DNA of 64,000 nt, taken from Mesorhizobium qingshengii (GTDB lineage: Bacteria > Pseudomonadota > Alphaproteobacteria > Rhizobiales > Rhizobiaceae). The notes below the pieces were generated by a model. The model was not told where the DNA came from. It did not search any database and saw only the letters and a program-made list of their open reading frames with translations. Positions 47,835-56,388 of the stretch are shown piece after piece. Every line of letters begins with the position of its first letter. Position 1 is the stretch's first letter. The translations under genes were made by a program, and so were the position numbers. The stretch is from positions 434,001-498,000 of the forward strand of contig NZ_JAPFQA010000002.1 of NCBI RefSeq assembly GCF_027563465.1, read 5' to 3'.

Positions 47835-47870
47835 GGCCGATTTGATTGGGACGGCCGATTTGACTGGGGT
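47835..47870. repeat. 18-bp imperfect tandem duplication at the 5' end of the DCC gene
   Basis: GGCCGATTTGATTGGGAC (47835-47852) and GGCCGATTTGACTGGGGT (47853-47870) are adjacent direct copies with three differences. The block sits immediately upstream of the in-frame stop that truncates the DCC reading frame. Confidence 0.8.
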
Positions 47871-47947
47871 CAACTTGACCTGGGAAGGTCGGTCACGCAG
47901 GCCTCGGCTGCTCGTGTCTGAAGACACCAAGCCAGCCAGAGGCGGCA

Positions 47948-48073
47948 TCAAAGACGTGGCGATGTCGCACGCCGTCTGTCGGCGAGAGCGGGACGCTCGG
48001 CGCGATAGGTCGTGGCGCGGGATTCCGCCGCAGGCCTGCAGATCCGGCTGTCGTGACGGGTCTCGAAGGTCAT
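47948..48073 (-). CDS. Possible 41-residue micro-protein, downstream of the 46-residue one
   Basis: ATG 48073 begins two bases after the stop of the micro-ORF at 48076-48216 (TGATCATG), and the frame runs 41 codons. The product is Arg-rich (SRATTYRAERPALADRRRAT) with one cysteine. It has no family and may be chance, but the tight spacing allows translational coupling. Confidence 0.3.
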   Translation of the reverse strand: MTFETRHDSRICRPAAESRATTYRAERPALADRRRATSPRL

Positions 48074-48075
48074 GA

Positions 48076-48216
48076 TCAGTGCGCGCCCAGCGAATTGCCG
48101 CGACGGGCGCAAGCCGGGCCGGGGCCGCGCATGTAGTATCGCTCGGGCCGATAGGTCGGCGCGACAAATTCGCGGATGGCGGCGGCATAGCCGATGAGGT
48201 GCGCGAGGAAGTTCAT
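48076..48216 (-). CDS. Possible 46-residue micro-protein upstream of ku (opposite strand)
   Basis: ATG 48216 opens a 46-codon frame, MNFLAHLIGYAAAIREF followed by VAPTYRPERYYMRGPG, ending TGA at 48076-48078. The N-terminus forms a hydrophobic helix and the middle is Tyr/Arg/Pro-rich. Codon choice is strongly GC-ending, as in real genes here. The ribosome site (ACAGG) is weak. No family is recognised. Confidence 0.5.
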   Translation of the reverse strand: MNFLAHLIGYAAAIREFVAPTYRPERYYMRGPGPACARRGNSLGAH

Positions 48217-48535
48217 TTTACCTGTCCCTGTCCCGATTTTCGGATGTCCCTTCCGAATTGCGAGAACGATAACATCGAGGCGTGAATAGTCGGTGAACGT
48301 GATGTTAATTTCTGGTCGAAAACCCGTCGCTTCGTGGCCGGAATGCGGCTGATTCGGGGTGTTTCCGTGCCTTTTGTCGCCATTCCGCCCAGTGTGACTT
48401 TTGCATCACATATGTTTCGTTTGAATGTCGCCTGCGCGCGGTTCTGTTTCAATTTTTGCCGCCGCCGCGAAATGTCTGTGCCTGCCTGCCCGAATCCGGC
48501 GCGGCGTCTCGGCATTCGGATCGTCACGCGGCGGC

Positions 48536-48560
48536 GGAACTGGAGCGAGGTCTGTCCGTT
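48536..48560 (+). promoter_or_regulatory. Candidate EcfG (general stress response) promoter of ku
   Basis: GGAAC (48536-48540), a 16-bp spacer and CGTT (48557-48560) match the alphaproteobacterial EcfG consensus GGAAC-N16/17-CGTT, 34 bp before the ku start. The remaining 320 bp of the gap 48217-48535 show no gene. The pattern is short enough to arise by chance, but its place just before ku is apt. Confidence 0.55.
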
Positions 48561-48594
48561 CTCACCTTCATCTGGATCCGGAAGGGAAAATGTC

Positions 48595-49461
48595 ATGGCG
48601 CCGCGTCCGGCCTGGAAGGGCTATCTCAAGCTGTCGCTGGTCACCTGTGCCGTCGAACTGACCAACGTCGTCACCCATACCGAGAAGGTCTCGTTCCGGG
48701 TGCTGAACCGCAAGACCGGCAATACGGTGAAACGCATCTACGTCGACTCGCAGACCGGCAAGCCGCTCGGCGACGGCGACGAGATCAAGGGCTACGAAGT
48801 CAGCGACGGCGATTTCGTTCACATCGATGAAGACGAGATCGAAGCGGTGCAGATCGAGTCCTCGCACACGATGAGCCTCGACGGCTTCGTCGACAAATCC
48901 TCGATCCAGCAGATCTATCTCGACACGCCCTATTATGTCGCGCCGGCCGACGAGGTGTCGGAGGAGGCGTTCGCCGTCATCCGCGACGCGATGGAGGCCA
49001 GGAAGATGGCCGGGCTGGCGCGCATCGTGCTCTATCAGCGCGAACGCCCGGTGGTCATCGAACCGTTGGGCAAGGGCATGGTGCTGACGACACTGCGCTA
49101 CGACAACACGGTGCGCCAGCCGGACACCGTGTTCGGCGATATCAAGGCGGTGAAGACGGACCAGGAGATGACCGACCTGGCCGAGTTGATCATCGACAAG
49201 AAGAAGGCGAAGTTCGATCCGTCGAAATTCGATGACAAATACGAGGCCGCCCTGCTCGAACTGATCCGCGCCAAGAAGGCCGGCAAGACGGCACCCAAGG
49301 CCAAAGCCGCGCCCAAACCCTCCAATGTCGTCAGTCTGTTCGACGCGCTGAAGAAGAGCCTGTCGTCGGATGCAAGCTCAACGAAGGCTTCGGCGGAAGC
49401 CAAACCGGCGGCAAAGCGCCCCAAGCCGAAAGCCGGCGTGCCCAAGCGCAAATCGGCCTGA
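48595..49461 (+). CDS. ku: Non-homologous end-joining protein Ku
   Basis: A homodimeric ring that binds DNA double-strand ends and recruits LigD. From ATG 48595 (GGAAGGG upstream) the protein is 288 residues, with the family core APRPAWKGYLKLSLVTCAVE, the segment GYEVSDGDFVHID and LEPLGKGMVLTTLRY-like PLGKGMVLTTLRY. The C-terminal 50 residues are a Lys/Ala-rich basic tail (KAKAAPKP, AKRPKPKAGVPKRKSA). ligD follows 12 bp later on the same strand, so the pair is one operon. Confidence 0.96.
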   Translation: MAPRPAWKGYLKLSLVTCAVELTNVVTHTEKVSFRVLNRKTGNTVKRIYVDSQTGKPLGDGDEIKGYEVSDGDFVHIDEDEIEAVQIESSHTMSLDGFVDKSSIQQIYLDTPYYVAPADEVSEEAFAVIRDAMEARKMAGLARIVLYQRERPVVIEPLGKGMVLTTLRYDNTVRQPDTVFGDIKAVKTDQEMTDLAELIIDKKKAKFDPSKFDDKYEAALLELIRAKKAGKTAPKAKAAPKPSNVVSLFDALKKSLSSDASSTKASAEAKPAAKRPKPKAGVPKRKSA

Positions 49462-49473
49462 GGAGACGCAGAG

Positions 49474-51984
49474 ATGGCCAGCCTCGAACAATATCAATCC
49501 AAGCGCGATTTCAAGAAGACGTCCGAGCCGGCCGGCAAGGTGCCGCTCGGCAAGGGGAGCAGCGCGGGCGGCATCTTCGTCATCCACAAGCACGCGGCGA
49601 CGAGGCTGCATTACGACCTTCGCCTCGAGCATGGCGGCGTGCTGTGGAGCTGGGCGGTGACGCGCGGACCGAGCCTGGACCCGCATGAGAAGCGGCTGGC
49701 GGTGCATGTCGAGGACCATCCGCTCGACTACGCGCCGTTCGAGGGCACCATTCCCAAGGGCGAATATGGCGGCGGCTCGGTCATCGTCTGGGACGAGGGC
49801 ACATGGACCCCCGAGACCGACCCGGCCAAGGCGATGAAGAAGGGGCATATCAGCTTCGAGCTGCACGGCCACAAGCTGCACGGTCTCTGGCATCTGGTCA
49901 GGTTGAAGCCGCGCGCGGGCGAGAAGCGCGATAACTGGCTGCTGATCAAGTCCGACGATGCCGCCGCGCGTCCCGGCGAGGACATCCTCAAGGAGGCGCC
50001 GGAATCTGTGAAGTCCGGCTTGACGGTCGAGGAGGTCGGCGAGGGCAAGACCGCCAGGGGCGAGAGGCCTGGCGTCTGGCATTCCAACAAGCCGGCCGCC
50101 GGCAAGGCGAAGCCCGGCAAGCGCCTCAACTTCATCGAGCCGCAGCTCGCCACGCTTGAGCGGGAAGCCCCGCCGGGCAAGGACTGGCTGCACGAGGTGA
50201 AGTTCGACGGCTACCGCATGCAGGCGCAGATCGCCGGCACCGACGTGCGATTGCTGACCCGCACCGGCCTCGACTGGACGGAAAAATTCGGCAGCGAGAT
50301 CATCGCGGAGCTGGCAGCGCTGAAATGCAGCGACGCCATCATCGACGGCGAGATCGTCGTGCTGGCCGACAGCGGCGTCTCTTCCTTCGCGCTGCTGCAG
50401 CAGGATTTGTCGGCGAAGCGGACAAATCGCTTCATCTACTATGTGTTCGACCTGATGCGCCTCGACGGCAAGGATTTGCGCGCCGAGCCTCTGGTCGAGC
50501 GCAAGCAGGCCTTGCAGGAGCTGCTCGGCGAGCAGTCCGAGAATGCGGCGGTCCGCTTCAGCGACCATTTTTCCGAACCCGGCAAGATCATGCTGGAGCA
50601 TGCCTGCCGCATGGGTCTGGAAGGCGTCGTCTCCAAGCGCGCCGACGCGCCCTATCGCAGCGGGCGCGGCCCGACATGGGTGAAGTCGAAGTGCACGGCG
50701 CGACAGGAATTCGTCATCGGCAGCTATTTGCCGTCGGAAAAGACCGGGCGCGGGCTGCGCTCGCTGCTGGTCGGCTATCACGAAGGCGGCAAGCTGCATT
50801 ATGCCGGGCGCGTCGGCACCGGCTTCTCCGCCAAGGGCGCCGCCGACCTGAAGACAAGGCTCGACGCGCTGAAGGCAACATCGTCGCCTTTCGACGAAGC
50901 GGTGCCGAAGGGCAAGGGCCTGGTCTGGGTCAAGCCGGAGCTGGTCGGCGAAGTGGAGTTCCGCAGCTGGACCTCCGACCGTATAATACGCCATGCCTCG
51001 TTCCAGGGATTGCGCGAGGACAAGCCGGCGGAGGAAGTCGTGCAGGAAAAGCCGAAGGCATCGACAGGCAAGAGCCCGGCCAGGGCGAAGGCGGCATCAA
51101 GCGGCGCCGCCGAACCCGCCGGGGCGATGACGACCACGGTAAAGCTTTCCCATCCCGACAAGCTGCTATGGCCCGAGGAAAAGATCTCCAAGCAGGGCCT
51201 GCTCGACCACTACGCGCAGGTCTGGCCGCGCATGGAACAGTTCATCGTCAACCGGCCGCTCAGCCTGGTGCGGGCGCCGGACGGCGTCGGCGGTCCGCGC
51301 TTCTTCCAGAAGCATGCATCCGCCGGCATGAGCGACAAGATCGCGCGGATGAAAGACCCGACGGACGGCGAGGAGATCCTGTTCGTCAGGGATTTCGACG
51401 GCGTCGCGGCACTCGTCCAGTACGGCGTGGTCGAGATCCATATCTGGGGCTGCACCGTTGACGAACTGGAAAAGCCCGACCAGATCATCTTCGATCTCGA
51501 CCCCGATGAAGGCGTCGAGGTCAAGGCGGTGCGAGAGGCGGCACTCGATATCAGGGGCAGGCTCGACGAGCTGGCGCTGCCGAATTTCGTCAAGACATCG
51601 GGCGGCAAGGGCTACCATGTCCTGGTACCGCTGAAGCCCTCAGCGGATTGGGATGCGGTGAAAACCTTTGCCCATGATTTCGCCAAGGCACTCGAACAGG
51701 CCTCCCCCGACCGCTACACGGCGACGCTGTCGAAGAAGGCGCGCACGGGAAAAATCTTCGTCGACTATCTGCGCAATGGCCGGGGCTCGACGACGGTCGC
51801 GCCCTATTCGTCTCGCGCCAAGAAGGGCGCCACCGTGTCGATGCCGGTGACCTGGCCCGAGATCGAGGCCGGGCTGGCGCCGAATGCTTTCCCGATCGGC
51901 GACAAGTCGACACTGAAGCGGCTGGCGCAAACCGATCCGTGGGCGGATTTCTTCGCGCAGGGCAAGGCGCTGAAGCGGGGTTAG
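49474..51984 (+). CDS. ligD: ATP-dependent DNA ligase D (phosphoesterase-ligase-polymerase)
   Basis: The 836-residue protein has all three LigD domains in the rhizobial order. The N-terminal 3'-phosphoesterase (about 30-175) has HKHAATRLHYDLRLEHGG, the ligase (about 215-530) has the adenylated lysine K243 in LHEVKFDGYRM, and the C-terminal primase-polymerase (about 557-836) has LSHPDKLLWPEE and the metal aspartates in IIFDLDPDEG. It repairs double-strand breaks with Ku, adding or trimming nucleotides before sealing. ku lies directly upstream. Confidence 0.97.
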   Translation: MASLEQYQSKRDFKKTSEPAGKVPLGKGSSAGGIFVIHKHAATRLHYDLRLEHGGVLWSWAVTRGPSLDPHEKRLAVHVEDHPLDYAPFEGTIPKGEYGGGSVIVWDEGTWTPETDPAKAMKKGHISFELHGHKLHGLWHLVRLKPRAGEKRDNWLLIKSDDAAARPGEDILKEAPESVKSGLTVEEVGEGKTARGERPGVWHSNKPAAGKAKPGKRLNFIEPQLATLEREAPPGKDWLHEVKFDGYRMQAQIAGTDVRLLTRTGLDWTEKFGSEIIAELAALKCSDAIIDGEIVVLADSGVSSFALLQQDLSAKRTNRFIYYVFDLMRLDGKDLRAEPLVERKQALQELLGEQSENAAVRFSDHFSEPGKIMLEHACRMGLEGVVSKRADAPYRSGRGPTWVKSKCTARQEFVIGSYLPSEKTGRGLRSLLVGYHEGGKLHYAGRVGTGFSAKGAADLKTRLDALKATSSPFDEAVPKGKGLVWVKPELVGEVEFRSWTSDRIIRHASFQGLREDKPAEEVVQEKPKASTGKSPARAKAASSGAAEPAGAMTTTVKLSHPDKLLWPEEKISKQGLLDHYAQVWPRMEQFIVNRPLSLVRAPDGVGGPRFFQKHASAGMSDKIARMKDPTDGEEILFVRDFDGVAALVQYGVVEIHIWGCTVDELEKPDQIIFDLDPDEGVEVKAVREAALDIRGRLDELALPNFVKTSGGKGYHVLVPLKPSADWDAVKTFAHDFAKALEQASPDRYTATLSKKARTGKIFVDYLRNGRGSTTVAPYSSRAKKGATVSMPVTWPEIEAGLAPNAFPIGDKSTLKRLAQTDPWADFFAQGKALKRG

Positions 51985-52009
51985 CCGCTGCGCATTAGTC
52001 GGCAAAGCA

Positions 52010-52684
52010 TCAGGCCAGAAACACCTTCTCGAAAGCCTGCTTGCCCGGCGGCGAGAAAATGACCGCGCGGCTATCCTTCTCGCGGCGCGCCCATTTCTGG
52101 GCGAGGATCTTGTCGAGGATGGCGGCGCCCAGCGTGCCGGCGAGGTGCGAGCGGCGGACGCTCCAGTCGAGGCAGGCGCGGCAGACCGGCCGTCGCGGCT
52201 TGGCATCGACATCGATGCCGATGGCGGCGAAATGCGATGCCGCCGACGGCCCGAGCCTGATCTCCTGGTCGTTACGCAGGATGATCTCTTTCTCGACAAA
52301 ACGGTCGAGCATCGCCACGGCCTGCTCGCCAGCGAGGTGATCGTAGCAGACGCGCGCCACGCGCATGGCCGAATCGCGTGGGCCCTGCCGCACGCGCTGC
52401 GGCCCGACAGAAGCGGCGACGCCGGTGATGGCTTCGATCATTCCGGCCACTTGCGGACCGGCAAGACCGTAGTAGCGATGCCGGCCCTGGCTCGCCAGCG
52501 TCAGCAATCCGCCCTCCATCAGCTTCGACAGATGCGAGCTGGCGGTCGGCAGCGATACGCCGGCCTCGAGCGCCAGTTCACTCGCCGTCAGTGCGGTGCC
52601 GCCCATCAGCGCGGAGAGCATGTTGGCCCGCGCCGGATCGCCGACCAGGCTGGCTATGCGGGCAATGTCGGGTCCTTCACGCAT
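52010..52684 (-). CDS. ArsR-like winged-helix transcriptional regulator
   Basis: The 224-residue protein has an N-terminal ArsR-type winged helix (about 1-90: LVGDPARANMLSALMGG, VSLPTASSHLSKLMEGGLLT) and a longer C-terminal domain with several cysteines (CYDH, VCRACLDW) found in related larger regulators. It is divergent from the NIPSNAP/ABM pair, which it may control; the 155-bp gap between them is the likely operator region. Confidence 0.88.
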   Translation of the reverse strand: MREGPDIARIASLVGDPARANMLSALMGGTALTASELALEAGVSLPTASSHLSKLMEGGLLTLASQGRHRYYGLAGPQVAGMIEAITGVAASVGPQRVRQGPRDSAMRVARVCYDHLAGEQAVAMLDRFVEKEIILRNDQEIRLGPSAASHFAAIGIDVDAKPRRPVCRACLDWSVRRSHLAGTLGAAILDKILAQKWARREKDSRAVIFSPPGKQAFEKVFLA

Positions 52685-52839
52685 AGTTCGTTATCCATTG
52701 AAGCATCGCTGCGAGATAATCACTATTCTCGGTTCAGCTCAAGCAGGCGGCGCAGCCGACCGCCAGCTGCCTAGCACAATGAAGCGCGCGACGTTTCGAC
52801 CGTGCTCGAACCATCGATGCAACGACCGAGGAGACGACA

Positions 52840-53172
52840 ATGGCCATCACCTGCTTCATCCGCTACGAGATCGACCCGTTCGGCAAGGCGGCCTTCGAGG
52901 AGTACGCCCGCAACTGGGGCCAGGCCATACCGCGTTGCGGCGCCGATTTGATCGGCTATTTCGCGCCGCACGAGGGCTCGGCCACGACAGCCTATGCCGC
53001 CTACAACATCGAGAGCCTGGCCGCCTACGAAGCTTATCGTGCCCGGCTTGCCGCCGATCCCGCCGGCAAGGCAAACTACGCGTTCGCCCGCCGCGAAAGA
53101 TTCATCCTCAAGGAGGACCGCATGTTCCTGAAACTGGCTTCCGGCCCACACGCCAAGCTGGTGCTGCCGTGA
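52840..53172 (+). CDS. NIPSNAP family protein
   Basis: The 110-residue protein has the dimeric alpha+beta-barrel NIPSNAP pattern: ITCFIRYEIDPFGKAAFEEY at the start and RRERFILKEDRMFLKLA at the end. The bacterial function is unknown. It overlaps the following ABM gene by 4 bp and is divergent from an ArsR-like regulator. Confidence 0.88.
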   Translation: MAITCFIRYEIDPFGKAAFEEYARNWGQAIPRCGADLIGYFAPHEGSATTAYAAYNIESLAAYEAYRARLAADPAGKANYAFARRERFILKEDRMFLKLASGPHAKLVLP

Positions 53173-53513
53173 TCGCCGTCATCTTCGAGGTCGAACCCGC
53201 GGAAGGCAAACGCGATGCCTATCTCGGGATCGCCGCCAAACTGCGCCCTTTGCTCGACGGCGTTGACGGCTTCATCTCGATCGAGCGCTTCCAGAGCCTG
53301 GTCGACCCGAACCGCATCCTGTCCCTGTCGTTCTGGCGCGACGAGGACGCGGTCAAGGCCTGGCGCAACACCGAGGAGCACCGGCAGGCGCAACAGGCCG
53401 GCCGCGGCGGCATCTTTGCCGGCTACCGTCTGCGCATCGCGCATGTGGTGAGGGATTACGGGCTGACCGAGAGGGACGAGGCGCCGGCGGACAGCCGGGC
53501 GGTGAATGGGTGA
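53169..53513 (+). CDS. Antibiotic biosynthesis monooxygenase (ABM) family protein
   Basis: The 114-residue protein begins at GTG 53169, overlapping the NIPSNAP stop as GTGA. It has the ABM dimeric barrel: IAVIFEVEPAEGKRDAYLGI, GFISIERFQSL and ILSLSFWRDEDAVKAWRNTE. Many relatives are cofactor-free monooxygenases or heme-type degrading folds, but activity cannot be inferred. It forms a pair with the NIPSNAP gene. Confidence 0.88.
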   Translation: MIAVIFEVEPAEGKRDAYLGIAAKLRPLLDGVDGFISIERFQSLVDPNRILSLSFWRDEDAVKAWRNTEEHRQAQQAGRGGIFAGYRLRIAHVVRDYGLTERDEAPADSRAVNG

Positions 53514-53532
53514 GGCTTACGGGTTGATGTGG

Positions 53533-53666
53533 GCGCCGCCCCTCATCCGCCTGCCGGCACCTTCTTCCCGTATAGTGACGGGGAGAAGAGACAAGCTCCG
53601 GCGCCGGCGACCCCCTCTCCCCGTTCTTCACGGGGAGAGGGTAAGGGTAAGGGTGAGGGGCGGCGC
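53533..53666. repeat. Dispersed repeat with 13-bp perfect inverted ends
   Basis: GCGCCGCCCCTCA (53533-53545) and TGAGGGGCGGCGC (53654-53666) are perfect inverted ends. Inside are CCTTCTTCCCGT and TCTCCCCGT hairpins like those at 8630-8760 and 62763-62838. It fills the convergent gap between the ABM and mbfA genes. Confidence 0.85.
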
Positions 53667-53685
53667 TGACCTTTGCCGCTCTTAC

Positions 53686-54675
53686 CTACGCATTGCCGAT
53701 CAGCACGCCGGCCGCGAACACCAGAGCGCCGCCGAGCACCACCTGGAAGGCGGCGCGCAGGAACGGCGTCTGCATGTAGCGGTTCTGGACGAAGGCGATG
53801 GCCCACAGCTCGAAGAACACCACCACCGCGGCGACAGCGGTCGCCGTCCAGAAATGCGGGATGAGATAGGGCAATGCGTGGCCAAGGCCACCCGCCGACG
53901 TCATGACGCCGGTGGTGATGCCGCGTTTCATCGGCGAGCCGCGGCCCGACAGCTTGCCGTCGTCGGACGCCACTTCGGTGAAGCCCATCGAGATGCCGGC
54001 GCCGATCGAGGCGGCAAGGCCGACCAGAAAGGTCTGCCAGGTGTCGTGCGTGGCGAAAGCGGCGGCGAAGATCGGCGCCAGCGTCGACACCGAACCGTCC
54101 ATCAGGCCAGCCAGTCCCGGCTGCACATAGGTCAGGATGAACTGGCGCCGCTCGGCCGCGGCCTCTTCGTCCTTCACTTCGCCCGGCACGTGCTTTTGCT
54201 CAAGGCGCTGCGCCAGCGTCTCGTGCCCCTGTTCGGCCAGCGCCAGGTCGTCGAGCAGTTTTCTGGTCGAGGCATCGGTGGTGCGCTTTGCCGCCTCGAC
54301 GTAGAACAGATAGGCCTGCCGCTCCATCGCTTCGGCCTGGCTGCGCACATGCTCGACGCCGAGGGGTCTCACCAGCCAGTCGGGCTTGCGCTCATAGTAA
54401 CCCTTCACATGTTCGCGCCGGATCAATGGAATGCGCTCGCCGAAACGCTGGCGATGAAGCTCGATCAACGAGTCGCGATGGCCGTCCTCTTCCTCGGCCA
54501 TCTCCTCGAACACTTTCGCCGATTGCGGAAAGCTTTCCGCCAGCCCGTCGGCATAGGCACGGTAGATGCGCCCATCATCTTCCTCGGACGAAATGGCCAG
54601 CGCCAGGATTTCCTGCTCGGAGAGCGATTCGAAAGGACGGCGGCCGAAGCCGAAGCCGAAAACACGGGAAAGCAT
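53686..54675 (-). CDS. mbfA: Membrane-bound ferritin MbfA (iron exporter)
   Basis: The 329-residue protein joins an N-terminal ferritin-like/rubrerythrin domain (residues about 15-160, LALAISSEEDDGRIYRAY and EEMAEEEDGHRDSL with metal-ligand Glu/His) to a C-terminal VIT1/CCC1-type membrane transporter (LMDGSVSTLAPIFAAAF, AGISMGFTEVASD). This is the MbfA architecture of rhizobia, shown to export iron and protect against iron and peroxide stress. A perfect 29-bp palindromic iron control element lies 10 bp before its ATG, so repression by Irr under low iron is expected. Confidence 0.92.
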   Translation of the reverse strand: MLSRVFGFGFGRRPFESLSEQEILALAISSEEDDGRIYRAYADGLAESFPQSAKVFEEMAEEEDGHRDSLIELHRQRFGERIPLIRREHVKGYYERKPDWLVRPLGVEHVRSQAEAMERQAYLFYVEAAKRTTDASTRKLLDDLALAEQGHETLAQRLEQKHVPGEVKDEEAAAERRQFILTYVQPGLAGLMDGSVSTLAPIFAAAFATHDTWQTFLVGLAASIGAGISMGFTEVASDDGKLSGRGSPMKRGITTGVMTSAGGLGHALPYLIPHFWTATAVAAVVVFFELWAIAFVQNRYMQTPFLRAAFQVVLGGALVFAAGVLIGNA

Positions 54676-54685
54676 GAGGAATTCA

Positions 54686-54714
54686 CCCTAGTTTAGAATA
54701 ATTCTAAACTAGGG
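54686..54714 (-). promoter_or_regulatory. Iron control element (Irr operator) of mbfA
   Basis: A perfect palindrome with a one-base centre: CCCTAGTTTAGAAT, A, ATTCTAAACTAGGG. It contains the ICE core TTTAGAA-N3-TTCTAAA and lies 10 bp upstream of the mbfA start. In rhizobia Irr binds such sites to repress iron-storage and export genes when heme/iron is low. The symmetry is longer than the usual core. Confidence 0.88.
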
Positions 54715-54853
54715 TTTGACACGCCCCCGGTCAATCGCGCGCTTGCGTCGCGAGTCAAGAATTGTTGAAGTCTCCGGTCGGCGCCGGCCCTTCATTATCG
54801 GCAAAGATTCACCTATATAGCTGAACCTAAGCCAAGAATAGGGAAAGCCGCAG

Positions 54854-55177
54854 ATGACGACAAGGCAGCACGCACCGGAATTCGACCCCAAGCCCGTTCT
54901 CGATCTCATCGCCAGCATCGAGGCCGACCTGCAGCGCCTGAAGGGCCTGGTCGAGCAGCAGGTCGAGAAATTCGATCCCGCCAATCCGCACAACAAGGCC
55001 CCGGACGGCAAGCTGACGGAGGAAGGCGTGGAGTGCTGCTACCGCATGTTCGACGAAGGCAAGTCGCGCTATTCGGTCGCCCAGCAGATGAAGATCTCGT
55101 TTGCCGCCGCCACCCACCGGTTCAACAACTGGCGCAAGTTGGGCGGCACGAAGAGGCAGCGGGCGCTTCTGGGGTGA
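54854..55177 (+). CDS. Small helical hypothetical protein with HTH-like C-terminus
   Basis: The 107-residue protein follows GGGAAAGCCGCAG and starts MTTRQHAPEFDPKPVLDLIA. Residues 20-42 look like a coiled helix, and the C-terminal half (RYSVAQQMKISFAAATHRFN, NWRKLGG) has a helix-turn-helix-like pattern. It resembles an unnamed Rhizobiales protein. No function can be given; a DNA-binding role is only suggested. Confidence 0.65.
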   Translation: MTTRQHAPEFDPKPVLDLIASIEADLQRLKGLVEQQVEKFDPANPHNKAPDGKLTEEGVECCYRMFDEGKSRYSVAQQMKISFAAATHRFNNWRKLGGTKRQRALLG

Positions 55178-55320
55178 AGAGAGGTTGGCTGCAAGGCCAA
55201 TTGCCGGTCCCGGCGCCTCTCATGAACCCCAACCTTGTGACGGTCACATTTTTTCAATGGTGTGCCACCGTTGTTTGCAGGCATCATGAGAAGACACTGT
55301 CTCTTTTTGCTGGACCTCGC

Positions 55321-56304
55321 ATGACCGCCACCACGCCTCCCGGCATAGCCGACATCCACCGTGCCGCAGCCCGGCTTTCCGGCCTGATTGTCGAAACGCC
55401 GTTGATCGAATCGCCTGAACTCAACAAGCGCTTCGGCGCCCGCATCCTGTTCAAGCCGGAGACGCTGCAGCGCACCGGCTCCTTCAAGTTCCGCGGCGCC
55501 TACAACAAGCTGTCGTCGCTCAGCGAAGAGGAGCGCCGCCGGGGCGTCGTCGCCTTCTCGTCGGGCAACCACGCGCAAGGCGTCGCCGCCTCCGCCGCGA
55601 TGTTCGGCGTCAAGGCGGTCATCGCCATGCCGGCCGACGCGCCGGCCATGAAGATCGGCAATGTCCGCAAGATGGGAGCGGAGGTGGTGCCGTTCGACCG
55701 CTTCCGCGACGACCGCATGACCGTGGTGGGCCCGTACATCGAAAGGGGCATGGTGCTGGTGCCGCCCTTCGACGATCCGGCCATCATCGCCGGCCAGGGT
55801 ACGATCGGCCTCGAATTGATGCGCCAGGTGGAAGCGCTTGGCGTGGGCCTCGACGCGGTGCTGGTGCCCTGCGGCGGCGGCGGCCTGAGCAGCGGTATCT
55901 CTGTCGCCGTCAAGGACGCCTCGCCCGGCACTGCCGTCTGGGCCGTGGAACCCGAGCATTTCGACGACACCCGCCGCTCGCTGGCAGCGGGCGCCAGGGT
56001 CGCGAACGCGCCGGGCCACAGTTCGATCTGCGATGCTATCCTCACCGCCGAGCCGGGCGTGATCACCTTCGAGATCAACCGCAGGAACCTTGCCGGCGGC
56101 ATCGCCGTCTCCGACAAGGCGACGGCCCAAGCGATGCGCGACGCCATGGCCTATCTCAAGCTGGTGGTCGAACCCGGCGGCTGTGTCGGGCTGGCGGCGC
56201 TGTCGTCGGGCGAGATCGAGCTGGCAGGCAAATGCATCGCCGTGGTGCTGTCCGGCGGAAATGTCGATTTCGGCACCTATGCGGGGATCATGGCGGCCGC
56301 ATAG
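55321..56304 (+). CDS. Threonine/serine dehydratase (PLP, fold type II)
   Basis: The 327-residue protein has the PLP lysine in RTGSFKFRGAYNK, SSGNHAQGVAASAAMFG and the phosphate loop PCGGGGLSSGI. It lacks the C-terminal ACT-like regulatory domain of biosynthetic IlvA, so it resembles catabolic or serine racemase-like dehydratases. The reaction would convert threonine or serine to the keto acid and ammonia. No pathway neighbours are visible. Confidence 0.9.
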   Translation: MTATTPPGIADIHRAAARLSGLIVETPLIESPELNKRFGARILFKPETLQRTGSFKFRGAYNKLSSLSEEERRRGVVAFSSGNHAQGVAASAAMFGVKAVIAMPADAPAMKIGNVRKMGAEVVPFDRFRDDRMTVVGPYIERGMVLVPPFDDPAIIAGQGTIGLELMRQVEALGVGLDAVLVPCGGGGLSSGISVAVKDASPGTAVWAVEPEHFDDTRRSLAAGARVANAPGHSSICDAILTAEPGVITFEINRRNLAGGIAVSDKATAQAMRDAMAYLKLVVEPGGCVGLAALSSGEIELAGKCIAVVLSGGNVDFGTYAGIMAAA

Positions 56305-56388
56305 GGTGGCGACGGTCTGGTCACGCAGCGGTCCAAAGTGTTGGAGCGCCACCGCACGGTATCGACGGCGAGGGTGAAGGAGTTTGAC

